A stretch of DNA of 64,000 nucleotides from Clavelina lepadiformis (lineage: Eukaryota; Chordata; Ascidiacea; Aplousobranchia; Clavelinidae), in assembly GCF_947623445.1 (NCBI RefSeq), contig NC_135241.1, positions 23,190,501 to 23,254,500 on the forward strand, in the 5' to 3' direction. How positions within the stretch are numbered: the first letter of the stretch is position 1; every line of letters begins with the position of its first letter. The position numbers and the translations under genes are program-made. The notes under the pieces were generated by a model that saw only the letters and a program-made list of their open reading frames with translations, was not told where the DNA came from and searched no databases. Of this stretch, positions 44,155 to 59,055 are shown in pieces.

Positions 44155-46849
44155 TCATTTCTTTTGGTTTTCACCGGAATTTTTCGGACGAGGTATTCGC
44201 AGTGACGCAAGGATAGTGAAGCCCTAAAACGTAATCAAAAGTTAACGGTATTACAGTCGGTTTTAAAACTCATAAGCTATAACATCGTAGGTAAATTGAA
44301 AAACGTTTTCAGGGTATTTACCGTGGCTGTGACTTCCTGCAAATCCACCAGAGTGGTTGGACTGCTATCTTTTTTGATCTGGCCTTTCTCGGACTCAGTC
44401 GATTTAATTTGATCGTCAGACTCGACGGTCATAGAATCATCGTCCTGTAGTGTATCTAGCAAGGCATCTATGATCGCTTCTTTCCTACTGGGATCTTTTT
44501 CCTTGAAAATTTGGATGTATTTGACTTCTTTATCAGTCTAATATCACAGCAAACACCACAAAAGACGGTTTAAGACTTAAGTAATAAAGCGCCAGACACC
44601 GCAGGCGAGTTGTAACTCAAAGAAAATCTTTTAAACTCGCGACCAGTATTTTACCGGTGCTTTGTTCGGAGTAAGTGATTGTCTCGTCTTGTATCCACGG
44701 TAATTTGCTTGTATTAAGGTCGCGGCTTTCGCTGCGTCACGGTCGCCTGAAACAACAACGTCATAATGAGACAACGTGATGCTGCGATTTTCGCAGAGCA
44801 AAAGCGATTTCTTAAGCATAACAACTGGAAAGAATGCGAAAAAAACTAGAAAATTGTAGCGTTCAGCACTTTAAGCGCTATTGAGAGCGTAAAGTACCTG
44901 ACCTTTATTTTACAAGCAAGGTTTTTAATCGTTTTTTTTAGACTCAATATAGCTCATATACGTTCGTCTGGGACGCATTTCCAAATTATGCCTATACTTT
45001 GGTATAATTGCTCTGTTTCAGTAAAGATGAACCCAAACATGCCTCAGTTGTGGACCAGAAACAGGTTAACCCGGACATAGGCTATACAAGCTACATGTAG
45101 CGCGTTGTCTTACTTGGGTCCACGGCAGGGGACGCTTCTTCTTCGTCCACATTGACGGGTTGGATCACTTCTTCCGTTACTTTTTGGTGCGCCGCAGAAT
45201 TAACGATTTGCTTCTTGAGGTCAACCTTGTCCTCTGTATAGCAACATAGCAATGTTAATTAATCACGTTAAATCAAGCGGTTGTAGTTATATTTACGAAG
45301 GGGATAACACGATAGATTATGACGCGCTTCAGCAAGACAAATCCCCCGAAATGTTGTTTGTCTATATTTCAATTCATAAAACGGTTTTGATAAATTTTGT
45401 AAGAGATTTTACCCAAAATCACTAAAAGCTTACTATCGCGTCGTTCCAACAAGCGATTGAAGTGAGCTGCAGAAAATCGGAGAATATTTTTCGGTCTTTC
45501 CTTAAGGACTTTACTGGACAGATTTTGAAGAAGTTGCTTAAAACCCTCCGGCAGCTTCAGTATGTTTGCATTTAACCATAGTGACAATTCATCCTTATCT
45601 TGGCTGTGACAAAAACAAGATATTGTCACAGACAAGGTATTGTTACAAGGCCGATATTGTCATAGTGCAAGGTCCGATGGAAATATAGGCTACAGCAGGG
45701 CTTCCCAAACTGGGGGTCGCGTAACGAACTTCCGGGGTCGCAGAGCGTATACCAATTTTACACGAAGTACAAAATACAATCAAAACAAAATATCGTTCCA
45801 GCCTAATCAACATTGAAACCGCCTTGAGACCAGCATTAACAGATATTGAGCCACGGCTGGACTTGCTTTGTAGCAGAAAGCAGTCGCACCAATCACACTG
45901 AATAAATGTGCGAGCTTTTTTGTTTCCAGTAGCCTAGATATGTGTAAAGTATTAAGTAGGCTTTGAGTTCTGGTTTCTTGAATTCAGTCATTGCATCTCA
46001 ATAAATGTCACTAATGACTAATCACTAATGTATATTTCGCACTGCTAATCAATTTAAGCGTGAAGGGTCATGGAAAACTTCAGAAGTTTGAAAGGGGTCG
46101 CGAGCAAAAAAGTTTGGGAACCCCTGGGCAACAGTACATTAATTCTTTTAATTTTAATTTTTTGAATTTTTATATTGTGTGGCTCGAGTTTTAAGCTGTA
46201 GGTCCACTGAACAGGAGTAAGCGTTGTTCATGCGTTGTCCAAAGACATTACACCACGCTAAAGCATAACGCTGCAGTACCATTGGTCTAGACCAGGGATG
46301 TCCAACCTTTTGTTATATTGGGCCGCATTGTCACTTCAAATAATTTAATTCAATGGGCCGCAGATCCTATTAAATTTACCTAAGTAATTGCTTGCTTTAA
46401 TTCTTCGAGTATTATAGTTATATATAATTATGTTGCTCCCATACTAGGCCTATACTATTACTGCGCCCTAAAAGCTGACTGGTATATTTTAATTAGGCTA
46501 AGATTCATAGTTCAAAATACTACTTTTGGAGTGAAAATGACTAGCAGGCCGCCGGTTGGACATCCCTGGTCTAGGTATTGAACTTGATAATGAACTTTAT
46601 TCCACCGTTTTCGATTTTATTCCTGGTGTTAATCCTTCATTAATTCGATCTCAATCCTTCGTTAAATTAGTATAGTCGCGTGATACAACGCCAGATGAAA
46701 TTGCAGTAGGCGCAGCAGTCGTAATAATAAAATGTTTAAAATCGCTGATAAAGTATTAACAATTGAACTCACGAAGCGTTATTGTTCGATCGTGGTCGAG
46801 GTGGTATGTCAGGGTATTTTCCTCCTTGGTTAACGAATTGCTTGGACAT
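44155..46849 (-). CDS. SP17/CABYR-like sperm protein with RIIa and IQ domains
   Basis: Six exons with matching phases: 46773-46849, 45434-45603, 45114-45233, 44655-44746, 44322-44537, 44155-44223; 247 residues. Exon 1 starts MSKQFVNQGGKYPDIPPRP. Exon 2 gives an RIIa-type dimerisation/docking domain (LPEGFKQLLQNLSSKVLKE ... RFSAAHFNRLLERR), the fold by which SP17, CABYR and PKA regulatory subunits bind AKAPs in the sperm flagellum. Exon 4 has an IQ motif (AATLIQANYRGYKTR), a calmodulin-binding helix. Exons 3 and 5 are acidic linkers. The stop is followed at once by AATAAA (minus strand, about 44149-44154). RIIa plus IQ is the SP17 layout; the protein is longer than mammalian SP17 (about 150 residues). 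Intron 1 holds two hAT MITEs. It bounds the duplicated array, which copied its last three exons. Confidence 0.8.
45696..46126. mobile_element. hAT-type MITE in SP17-like intron 1
   Basis: 431 bases with inverted ends CAGGGCTTCCCAAACTGGGG and, reversed, CAGGGGTTCCCAAACTTTTT. Eight-base duplications GGCTACAG and GGCAACAG (7 of 8). No coding sequence. Confidence 0.8.
46293..46568. mobile_element. hAT-type MITE, second in SP17-like intron 1
   Basis: 276 bases, inverted ends CAGGGATGTCCAACCTTTT and CAGGGATGTCCAACCGGCGG. Flanks GTCTAGAC and GTCTAGGT (6 of 8), a decayed eight-base duplication. Confidence 0.75.
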
Positions 46850-47676
46850 GGTGCTGAATTTCGAGTAAGGTACCTGTAGGGTGATCAGCCAGCTCCTAAA
46901 AGATAAAATACTTTTATATTAATGACAAAATCATGCACGTCGCTTGTGGATGCCATTCCTGCGCGCAGGAATTTGTAGGCTACCGGTAGCAGCTAGGGTT
47001 TTTGTAGCCACTAAGAATCATAGGAGACGGAGCAACCATCTTAGGATGCCGAGTGACACGCTCCTCCGGGAAGTTTTGGGAATACAAGTTACAACGTCCA
47101 AGATGGCACAGAATCTATTAACTCTTGCTTTTGGCTCGAAAAGACTCACATTATGTCGTTGAAGTATTTTACTGAATTGAGCAATATTTTTGCACCAAAT
47201 GAACTCAACAATTGCATTATCACCTAATGTATGACATAGGCTACGATATATAAGTACAGTATGACAGCTTGTGCTAATGTACCTGATATATTTAACCGTT
47301 AAAAGTATGGCAATGTCGTGAAAGTAAAAGACAACTCCCTACCTTACGTACCAGTTAGCGGATTTATTTGGTAAATATGTAGGTCAATGTTAGCGTTATT
47401 TTGCTTCTTGGTGGATTTTACCGATCCAAGTTTAGGCTACTTCCCGACATAAGGAGGTCAAATTCGGCTACTTTGTGGAAAATCTTCCACCTTCTTATCT
47501 TGCCATCTTTAAAATGCCATTGAAAGTTGTTTATCTCTCTCATCATTATTGAATTGTGACTAGTACAATGGTGATTGCTAGTCACAATGGCGACTAAATT
47601 ACCTAACAAACTGCTCTAAGAGGTGTGTTTCAGCAGTTAGTTGTAAATCTACTGGTAAAGTGAATATAATTTAAAA
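46850..47676. promoter_or_regulatory. Divergent intergenic region between SP17-like gene and 47.7-kb gene
   Basis: About 830 bases between two start codons facing apart; may contain both promoters. ORFs inside (46944, 47418 minus) show no protein-like features I recognise. Confidence 0.35.
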
Positions 47677-48469
47677 ATGGCTTTAAGTCGTCGAAGACTG
47701 ACTTCCTGTGCTGCTGCCAAAACGAGTATTTCTCTGGGTCATTATCAGGTACTGTATGAAAAATAGTGATGTTTTATACTGAATGCGGAGTGGGTTTTTT
47801 ATTTGTTTTCATTCAGGGGCCTAACTACTCAACGTACCATGAAGGTTTTGTGTTAGGCTGGCCAGCTGCACATAAAGTCAAAGCAACAAGATTCGAACAT
47901 AATCCAGTTGCAGAGGTAAATAAGTACATACCCTACTTAATCGCACAAAGATAACCTTAAAAGCTACAAAAGGAATCAAAGTACCTTCTTCGAAAGTCTT
48001 CATTTTCAGATATTTCATAGAACCGAAGAGAAATATCCTGAAAGTTTAGTCCAAGCATCGTTTGGTAAGTTTTCCTCGGAGATGACGGCTTCGGTTTATA
48101 ATCACCGCAGAAAAGAGTTGCAGAATATAATGGTAAGTTGTGTAAACAAGCTATCAAAAGCATTTGACCTAATTTTTTCAAAATGTGGCGTTTGAAGGCG
48201 CCATTTAAGTTATTATTTATTAGTTGACTTTCGATGAATGTATATTAAGCTAACGCTACAACTAGAGCTTTTTATTTTCGTAGGACTTCCACCTCAATAA
48301 GGGCTTTAGATTTGCCTCTCAGTCTGAGCAGAAATGCTTCACAGACACGTCACAAATGAAAACAGACTACGTTGATCATCAAAACTTCTTTCGTCAGTGG
48401 GTCGACATTGAAAATTGCAAAATGCCAGATTCGCTTCCAATGACCACAGCTTTGGTGTGCTACTATTAA
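47677..48469 (+). CDS. Four-exon gene of unknown function (159 residues)
   Basis: Exons 47677-47748, 47817-47915, 48010-48132 and 48284-48469 are joined by good GT/AG sites, all phase 0, with total length divisible by three and a stop at 48467-48469. The product starts MALSRRRLTSCAAAKTS, then NYSTYHEGFVLGWPAAHK, a middle KFSSEMTASVYNHRRKEL and a tail with QMKTDYVDHQNFFRQW and CKMPDSLPMTT. No signal peptide, membrane helix or domain that I recognise. The short tyrosine-rich, repeat-poor design and the head-to-head sperm gene remind me of small axonemal (microtubule inner) proteins, but that is only a guess. Consistent phases and spliceable short introns support a real gene. Confidence 0.65.
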
Positions 48470-48502
48470 ATCGTTAATAGGCCTATATTATCGTTGCCAC
48501 CA

Positions 48503-48660
48503 GGCATAATAATCATCATTATCATCACAACTGGTGAATACAAAACTTTATTTTCTGTAATTGCCCTGATGAGGTTAACCCGAATGGGTTAATGAAACGT
48601 CGGCAGACAATAACGCTCTGTATTGACCAGTTTTGCGTTATGCTTGATGATTATTATCAA
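48503..48660 (+). ncRNA. Hammerhead-ribozyme-like motif inside nested inverted repeats
   Basis: Core at 48561-48606: TTGCC, then CTGATGAG, an eight-pair hairpin (GTTAACCC-GAAT-GGGTTAAT), GAAAC, GTC and GGCAG, with TTGCC/GGCAG closing as stem I. CTGATGA, GAAA and GTC are the conserved hammerhead elements; stem III would be essentially absent, a minimal form like those reported in Penelope-like elements. Outside it AACTGGTGAATACA (48529-48542) pairs with TGTATTGACCAGTT (48619-48632) at 13 of 14 positions, and ATAATAATCATCA pairs with TGATGATTATTAT further out. Activity is not shown. Confidence 0.5.
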
Positions 48661-49230
48661 AGTGTTCTTTAACAATGTATTATAGTATTACGTCATGCTG
48701 GATTGCCCTTATCACAGTTTGAAACACGTATTTAGATAAAAGATGACATGATAGGACAAACCGAAGCTGCATCTCAGTACCAATGGCCTAAACGAGACGA
48801 AGATGTAACCAAAGAGGACCTAATTTACCGAGTTCGTTTCCATAGAAGCTGAAATCATGACTCGGTTAACCCAGGCGCAAATATTTGTTATCTGAAAGTC
48901 ACAACCAAAAATTTAACAATAAACCGGAAATCAATTAAGTTTCAAATACTGTACTGAGATGCGAAAAATCTTAATTATTATTTAATCTTAAAAATTAAAA
49001 TCTTCTCGAGATAGATTTGTTGAGACAGTGTGTAGGATGTTTATAATATGTATATTGCACAAATGGAATAATTAGCCTTAGCACTTTACGCAACAGACAA
49101 CATGAAGAAAAATGTCACCAATTTTGTAATGCACTGGATTTTATTGGTCGTTTAGCTGACGCACGAACTAATGTACCAAATACTATTTATAAAGGCATTG
49201 TACGAACTGCAGTTATGGAAAGATGTAGAC
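48661..49230. other. Intergenic DNA, nothing recognised
   Basis: AT-rich, no convincing ORF or repeat family. Confidence 0.4.
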
Positions 49231-49701
49231 CAGGGGTGTCCAACCTTTTTGGCCAAAGGGCCACATGCGATATACGAATGATTGCGCGGGCCACTTGAAT
49301 GTTTACTGCTAATTTCTAATTAAAACCCTTGCACCAAAATTCTAATCTTAGAAATACGAATTATCCTCTTTTACAATTATAAGAACAATAAACATACCAA
49401 GACATAGCAAATTCAACAAAGTTTTTACTACACGTCGACATTTCAATGTAGGCTAAAGTTTGGCACTGTTTATCTCAAACAAGTTTGGAAATATTCGGTG
49501 AGATGGACGATGTAGCAATGCGAAGCGAGTTTTCCATATGGCTGTCAGAAATTAGTAAACAATCAATAAATGCCAATTTTTGGAATGTAAGTTCGCCATA
49601 AATTACGTAGGCGATTCAGTTGATAAAAATATAAGTCATTTCGAAAAATACCGTGCGGGCCACTCAGAACCTTCCCGTGGGCCACGGATTGGACACCCCT
49701 G
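49231..49701. mobile_element. hAT-type MITE with perfect 8-bp target duplication
   Basis: 471 bases; ends CAGGGGTGTCCAACCTTTTT and, reversed, CAGGGGTGTCCAATCCGTGG. ATGTAGAC occurs at 49223-49230 and 49702-49709. Inside, GGGCCACATGCG and GCGGGCCACTC words near the ends are typical of animal hAT MITEs. Confidence 0.9.
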
Positions 49702-51404
49702 ATGTAGACCAATAACAACGCCCGTCGACGGTTTTGCAACCACGTCAAATAACAAGTCTCTTTTGTTTAAGCTTAAGAAAAATTTTTAGACCTGACTCCG
49801 CCTTAGGATAAAATAGTTTTGCATGATACTGTGTAGGCTATTAACTACAAAATCAACAAATTTCTAACTGTGGCCCTAAGCACGTTTCGAAACCATGACG
49901 CTTACAAAAATAGAATGCTCGATTTAAAGACACAAAGCGTACGAAATGTTTTTGCCATTGGCAAAAATATCCTAGATTATAGAATTAGGCCACGTACAAA
50001 CAGCGACATGTTGCAACGCAAGTCGCCTATTGTAAAACAGTGATTCCATATGTATTTTTGGGAGAAGGTCTATAAGGGCTAGACTAGGCTATACGGTTGA
50101 AGTGTAGTTGAAAGAGCTGCTGGTATGTTTATTGCTTATATAAGTTTAAACAAAATTTCTATAACGTTTAACTGTATTCATGTTCGGCCTAGGCTATAGG
50201 GCTGGATGACGGGGAAAATTTATGTGGTTAATAGCCTAAAAGCTTTTAGGCCCATAGCGACTAGCCTATAAACATTGAATTAACCAAAACTGTCATTTGC
50301 TGAAAACATACATGTATGATAAACTATGATACAAACTAGGAAAAAAATTAGGGCAAAATTATTGGTAATAATCAATTGACTAAAGGAAATGCATAATGTT
50401 GCCAATACTGTTCAACATGCTTAAGAATAAATAAGTAGCTTTGCCTGCAATTAACAATGTGACCTGACAGTTAGCAACTTTGGAAGCTAAAGGTTAATGC
50501 CATCCGATTAATGGCAAAAGAAAATCGGCTAAATTTCCAGCTCTAATTCATGCAGAAGGCCTAGGCCTATATATCTTGATTTATCCAGTTTTATAGAATC
50601 TAGTCAATCTGCTATCCACCCAGACTGGAATCTAAGGCCTTTCCGCCGAAGATCTTATGACAGAAAACTAAATGCAATTTTTACGACCGGAAGATTTTTG
50701 TGTGTTTAAATTTTTGATGTACATAGCCTAGGCTACATATTTTTAAGTGAACAATGTTTTTGAAGGCTGCCACTATTTCATTGGTATAAGCTATTTTTCT
50801 CAGTTGCTTGTAAACCTAACTTAGATGTTTTAACTTAGCAACAACCTAAATCTACCTTCTAATCTAAATTTAACTCCAATAAAACCTCAAATAGCTGGAA
50901 TCAACTGTTTGCATAACCATTCTCCTAACCTAATCACCTATCTTTAAGAACAGGTTGCGTGACCTACATACAATGAAATATTTACTTTGTTTTTTAAATA
51001 AACTATTTTGATGCAATACTCTGTTGTTGTAAATTATTTTGACTGCTGGTGTAAATCTTCGGTGGACAAAGTTTCCTGATTCCACTCTGGCTCTTCATTC
51101 ATTACATTTTAGGCTGCCACTATTTATTTCACTGGAAAAATCGCGCATTCAAAGCTTTTTCTCAGTTTCTAGTTAACCTAACTTAAATGTTATAGCATAG
51201 TAATCTAACTCCAACAAAAGCTAAAATAGCCAAAATCAACTTTTTGTGAACCACTACCAATTCTTACGTGACCTACTTTCGGTGAAATGGTCACTCATTA
51301 TATTTTAGGTTGGTCTACAATTACTTAATTTTTTTCCATGTACAGCTTTAAATGGGTCAAAGGTAAGAGCATGTGATATTGCTGAAGACTACTGTCGTTG
51401 TACA
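49702..51404 (+). promoter_or_regulatory. Upstream region of POMGNT1
   Basis: No gene. A run of diverged direct repeats lies at 50764-51292. TTTTTTTCCATGTACAG at about 51327-51343 looks like a splice acceptor 60 bases before the start codon and could serve a 5' UTR intron or spliced leader. Confidence 0.4.
50764..51292. repeat. Pair of diverged direct repeats (~200 bp)
   Basis: 50764-50980 and 51112-51292 share GGCTGCCACTATTT, TTCTCAGTT, AACCTAACTT, AACTCCAA, ATCAACT and GTGACCTAC in the same order. Confidence 0.65.
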
Positions 51405-53408
51405 ATGACTGAAACCAAGCCATACAGTTCTCCAGCATGGAGCAGCCCTCAATACAGCAGACACACATGGCAACATGTTCATTACTTACACGATATGAAA
51501 AAGACAGTTCGATGTTTTTTCTGGAAAAATGCATTGAGACAAAGGCAAAGTGTCAGACTGCTGAAATGTTTCATGATCTTTGCTTTGATAACCACATGTG
51601 TTTTTAACGTAAAACTTGCAATTGATGCGAGGGAAAGATATGAGATGCACAAGGACTTATTTTTAAATGATCTCAATGAAAAAACTTTTGTGCTTTCATA
51701 TGATGATGAATACGAAAATGATTATCATCAGACCAAAAAGAAAAGCTTTGAATTAGAGGTTTTGTCCAGCAAAAATTTAATGAAAATTAAAGTTGATGAA
51801 AAGACTGTGATCCAGCGTGATGATCGTGAAAACGATCGTGGCATTCACGTGATCGCAATTAATCAAGTGACAGGTGCTGTAATGGCAGTTCAGGTTTTCG
51901 ATACTTATCTTGAAGGACAAGATAAGCTCTTAAGGTCATTTGTTAATTCAATTAATGACAATAACCGTATTCTTGTTATGGCCGTAAAGGACGAAGCCTC
52001 TCTTCATTTGGGCAAAGACACTCGACAATTTATAAAAGAAATGGGAAGTTCCCAAATTGAAAATCTTAAATGGAGAAGCATGTGGGCTATTATCACCAAC
52101 AAAAATGGAAACGTCAAAATGGAAGAGTTAAAAACGAGTGAAGATTTGAAAGAGTGGGCAAGTCCTGTTCAGCTCAAAGTTACCATTGAATCGGTTTCTG
52201 CTACTGAAGGATTTGAAACTTGCAACTGGCCTACAAATGAGGAAAATTCACGTCGCAAGCATTTCTGTTCCAAGTACGATGGATATGGAGCCTTATGTCG
52301 CTGTATTCATCCAGATGAGTTAGATCTTGCTGTTAATTCTCTTCCGGACAATCTCGTTCACAATATACCGGTCGCTGTGATTGCTAGTAATCGCCCTCAT
52401 TATCTGTATAGGATGCTGAGATCATTGCTCTTGGCTAGAGGAGCAAATCCAGCCATGGTAACCGTCTTTATTGATGGTTTTTATGAAGAAACAATGGAAG
52501 TTGCCAAGTTAATGAATGTCAAAGGAATTTATCACACTCCTTCTGGGGTGAAAAATGCTCGAATATCACAACATTATAGGTCTAGTTTGTCTGCTGTATT
52601 GACATTAAATCCCGATGCAAAGTACGCAATTATCCTTGAAGAAGATTTGGATGTCTCTCCAGACTTTTTCAGTTATTTTAGTCAGACTATTCATCTGATG
52701 GACCAAGATTCCTCTATTTACTGCATCTCTGCTTGGAATGACCAAGGATATGAACACTCAACTCATGATTCAAGTTTATTGTATCGAGTTGAAACTTTTC
52801 CAGGTCTTGGCTGGATGTTGCGACGATCGCTTTTTGAAGAAGAGTTAGAGGAGCAATGGCCTCCACCAGAAAAACAGTGGGATTGGGATATGTGGATGAG
52901 ACAGCCTTTGATAAGAAAAGAGAGGGAATGTATTATCCCAGATGTCTCGCGTACTTTCCATTTTGGTTTATCTGGCATAAATATGAATAGTTATTTCCAC
53001 AAGCTTTATTTTAGTCAACACAGACTGAATACCGAAGCCAGCGTTCAGCTAAAAGATGTAGATCTGATGACAAAAGATAATTACGAAAAACTTATGCACA
53101 AACTAATCCGAAGACTTGCTACTGCTGATCATACAAAATCACCATGTGACGATGATTTTATCAATAATGATAATGAACCTAACAGTGATGGGTTTGTTGT
53201 GTATATTAAAATGGATAATTCAGAACACCTTGAAAGTTTTATTCAGTTGTCAAAATGCTTGAAAATATGGGACTTGGATGTCCGTGATCTGCACAAAAAT
53301 TCCTTTCGAACCTTTATCAAAAGAAAGCATGTTGTTTTTATTGGCTATCCTGCCTCACCCTACAGTATATACAAACCTGTTGATCTTGAACCCATTGCTC
53401 TGGATTGA
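51405..53408 (+). CDS. POMGNT1: POMGnT1, protein O-mannose beta-1,2-N-acetylglucosaminyltransferase
   Basis: Single-exon ORF of 667 residues. Golgi type II membrane protein that adds GlcNAc to O-linked mannose, as on alpha-dystroglycan. Parts: cytoplasmic tail; membrane helix near residues 52-70 (LLKCFMIFALITTCVFNV); ILEI/FAM3-type stem domain about 146-236 (RGIHVIAINQVTGAVMAVQVF); linker with conserved cysteines; GT13 catalytic domain from about 315, with VIASNRPHYLYRMLRSLL, acidic metal-binding motif E413-D414-L-D416, and FPGLGWMLRRSLFEEEL followed by WDWDMWMR and IPDVSRTFHFG, nearly as in vertebrates. C-terminal block ASPYSIYKP also matches. The length equals the vertebrate enzyme (about 660), but vertebrate genes have many introns, so the absence of introns here suggests retrocopy replacement or intron loss. 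3' UTR runs to AATAAA at about 54049. Confidence 0.95.
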   Translation: MTETKPYSSPAWSSPQYSRHTWQHVHYLHDMKKTVRCFFWKNALRQRQSVRLLKCFMIFALITTCVFNVKLAIDARERYEMHKDLFLNDLNEKTFVLSYDDEYENDYHQTKKKSFELEVLSSKNLMKIKVDEKTVIQRDDRENDRGIHVIAINQVTGAVMAVQVFDTYLEGQDKLLRSFVNSINDNNRILVMAVKDEASLHLGKDTRQFIKEMGSSQIENLKWRSMWAIITNKNGNVKMEELKTSEDLKEWASPVQLKVTIESVSATEGFETCNWPTNEENSRRKHFCSKYDGYGALCRCIHPDELDLAVNSLPDNLVHNIPVAVIASNRPHYLYRMLRSLLLARGANPAMVTVFIDGFYEETMEVAKLMNVKGIYHTPSGVKNARISQHYRSSLSAVLTLNPDAKYAIILEEDLDVSPDFFSYFSQTIHLMDQDSSIYCISAWNDQGYEHSTHDSSLLYRVETFPGLGWMLRRSLFEEELEEQWPPPEKQWDWDMWMRQPLIRKERECIIPDVSRTFHFGLSGINMNSYFHKLYFSQHRLNTEASVQLKDVDLMTKDNYEKLMHKLIRRLATADHTKSPCDDDFINNDNEPNSDGFVVYIKMDNSEHLESFIQLSKCLKIWDLDVRDLHKNSFRTFIKRKHVVFIGYPASPYSIYKPVDLEPIALD

Positions 53409-54048
53409 GTGTTTAGCTTGACTGGACACTGTGCAGTTATTGAACTCGTATTGGTCTGCCGTATTGCACACGATAAGTATGCGATTGCCTGTCAATGAAA
53501 TGTTTTGGTTTTAGTGCAATACTTCCATGTTGGTATTTGTGACAAACTTTTCTATACGCTATCATAAATCAATGTAGCTTCATCTCTTGGTACCATTAAG
53601 GAACTTATTTTTTGTTGACCTTAGCATCAGCTGTGCTTTTACTTTTGCATTGATATCGTTTATAATTGTATTTGCTTTTTACCTATGCTTACCACACATA
53701 CGTATCTTTAAGAATAATTTTCCTTAAGATTTTTAATAGAATGATGTACTAGGTATTTCTTTACTCACTGTTGTTGAAGATTATGGCTTAGATTATTGCT
53801 ATTTTTTATTGTCTTGCTATTGGTTGTGCTAGTTCTTGTGGTTATCATGAATTTGATATTGCAATAGTGTGACTGTTAAGGAAAAACGTTTTCGTGCCAA
53901 CATTTAAAATTATTTTGTAATTTTTCGGAAACATTTTCTTTGAACACCATACGCCAGCATTGATGACTTATATTGCAGTGCATTATGATGCATTTTTAAA
54001 ATATCATGCTTAACTGGCCAATTGTTTTCATTGGAAATTCAAGATAGT

Positions 54049-54094
54049 GAATAAAAGTGAGTAGCTATTTGCGATTTTTCGCTGTCATATAGGA
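54049..54094 (+). promoter_or_regulatory. Poly(A) signal and acceptor at a probable operon junction
   Basis: AATAAA at about 54049-54054 (POMGNT1 3' end) is followed within 40 bases by TTTTTCGCTGTCATATAG, an acceptor ending two bases before the GEMIN7 ATG. Poly(A) signal immediately followed by an acceptor is the arrangement of trans-spliced operons in ascidians. Confidence 0.5.
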
Positions 54095-54440
54095 ATGAAT
54101 GAAGATGAAAAAAAGACACGGACTAATTTACGTGAGAAATTTTTGAAGTCACTCATGCATGCAGTAGGTGTGTAGATTGCTGCTGTACTTGCAAACTGTT
54201 ACTTAACAAAAGGTGAAATTGTCAAGTTAACCAAATTTATGATTTTTTGTTACAGATAAGCCTGTCACTCTAAGACTTTACGAGAAAACAGAAGTACAAG
54301 GAACATTTAAAGCCTGCGATTACACACCAGTGCAGATTCATGTAGCGGAAATGAACACTCCTAGCGGGCATAAAAAAGATTGCCTCCTAAGGGTCTCTGA
54401 TATTATTTCATATTCTGTAGATCTTGATGACACCAAATGA
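54095..54440 (+). CDS. GEMIN7: Gemin7, SMN complex component
   Basis: Two exons, 54095-54167 and 54256-54440, joined in phase (GTA G/AT AAG), 85 residues. The motif LREKFLKSLMHAVDKPV matches the start of the Gemin7 Sm-like fold (RERYLRSLL in human), followed by VTLRLYEKTEVQGTFKACD, and RVSDIISYSV matches the human RCSDIISYTF ending. Gemin7 pairs with Gemin6 as an Sm-like dimer in the SMN complex that builds spliceosomal snRNPs in the cytoplasm. Shorter than human (131 residues), lacking the N-terminal tail. Too small and split to appear as one ORF. Immediately downstream of POMGNT1 on the same strand. Confidence 0.88.
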
Positions 54441-54557
54441 TTTTTTGCATGGCAAGACTCACTGTCAATAAGTTGTGTGGATTGGTCAGCGTTATACACT
54501 GAGCTGGTTTGTTTTGCATGACGTACACACGCACGAGTTGATTGATTCTATTACCGA

Positions 54558-59055
<4,498 letters not shown>

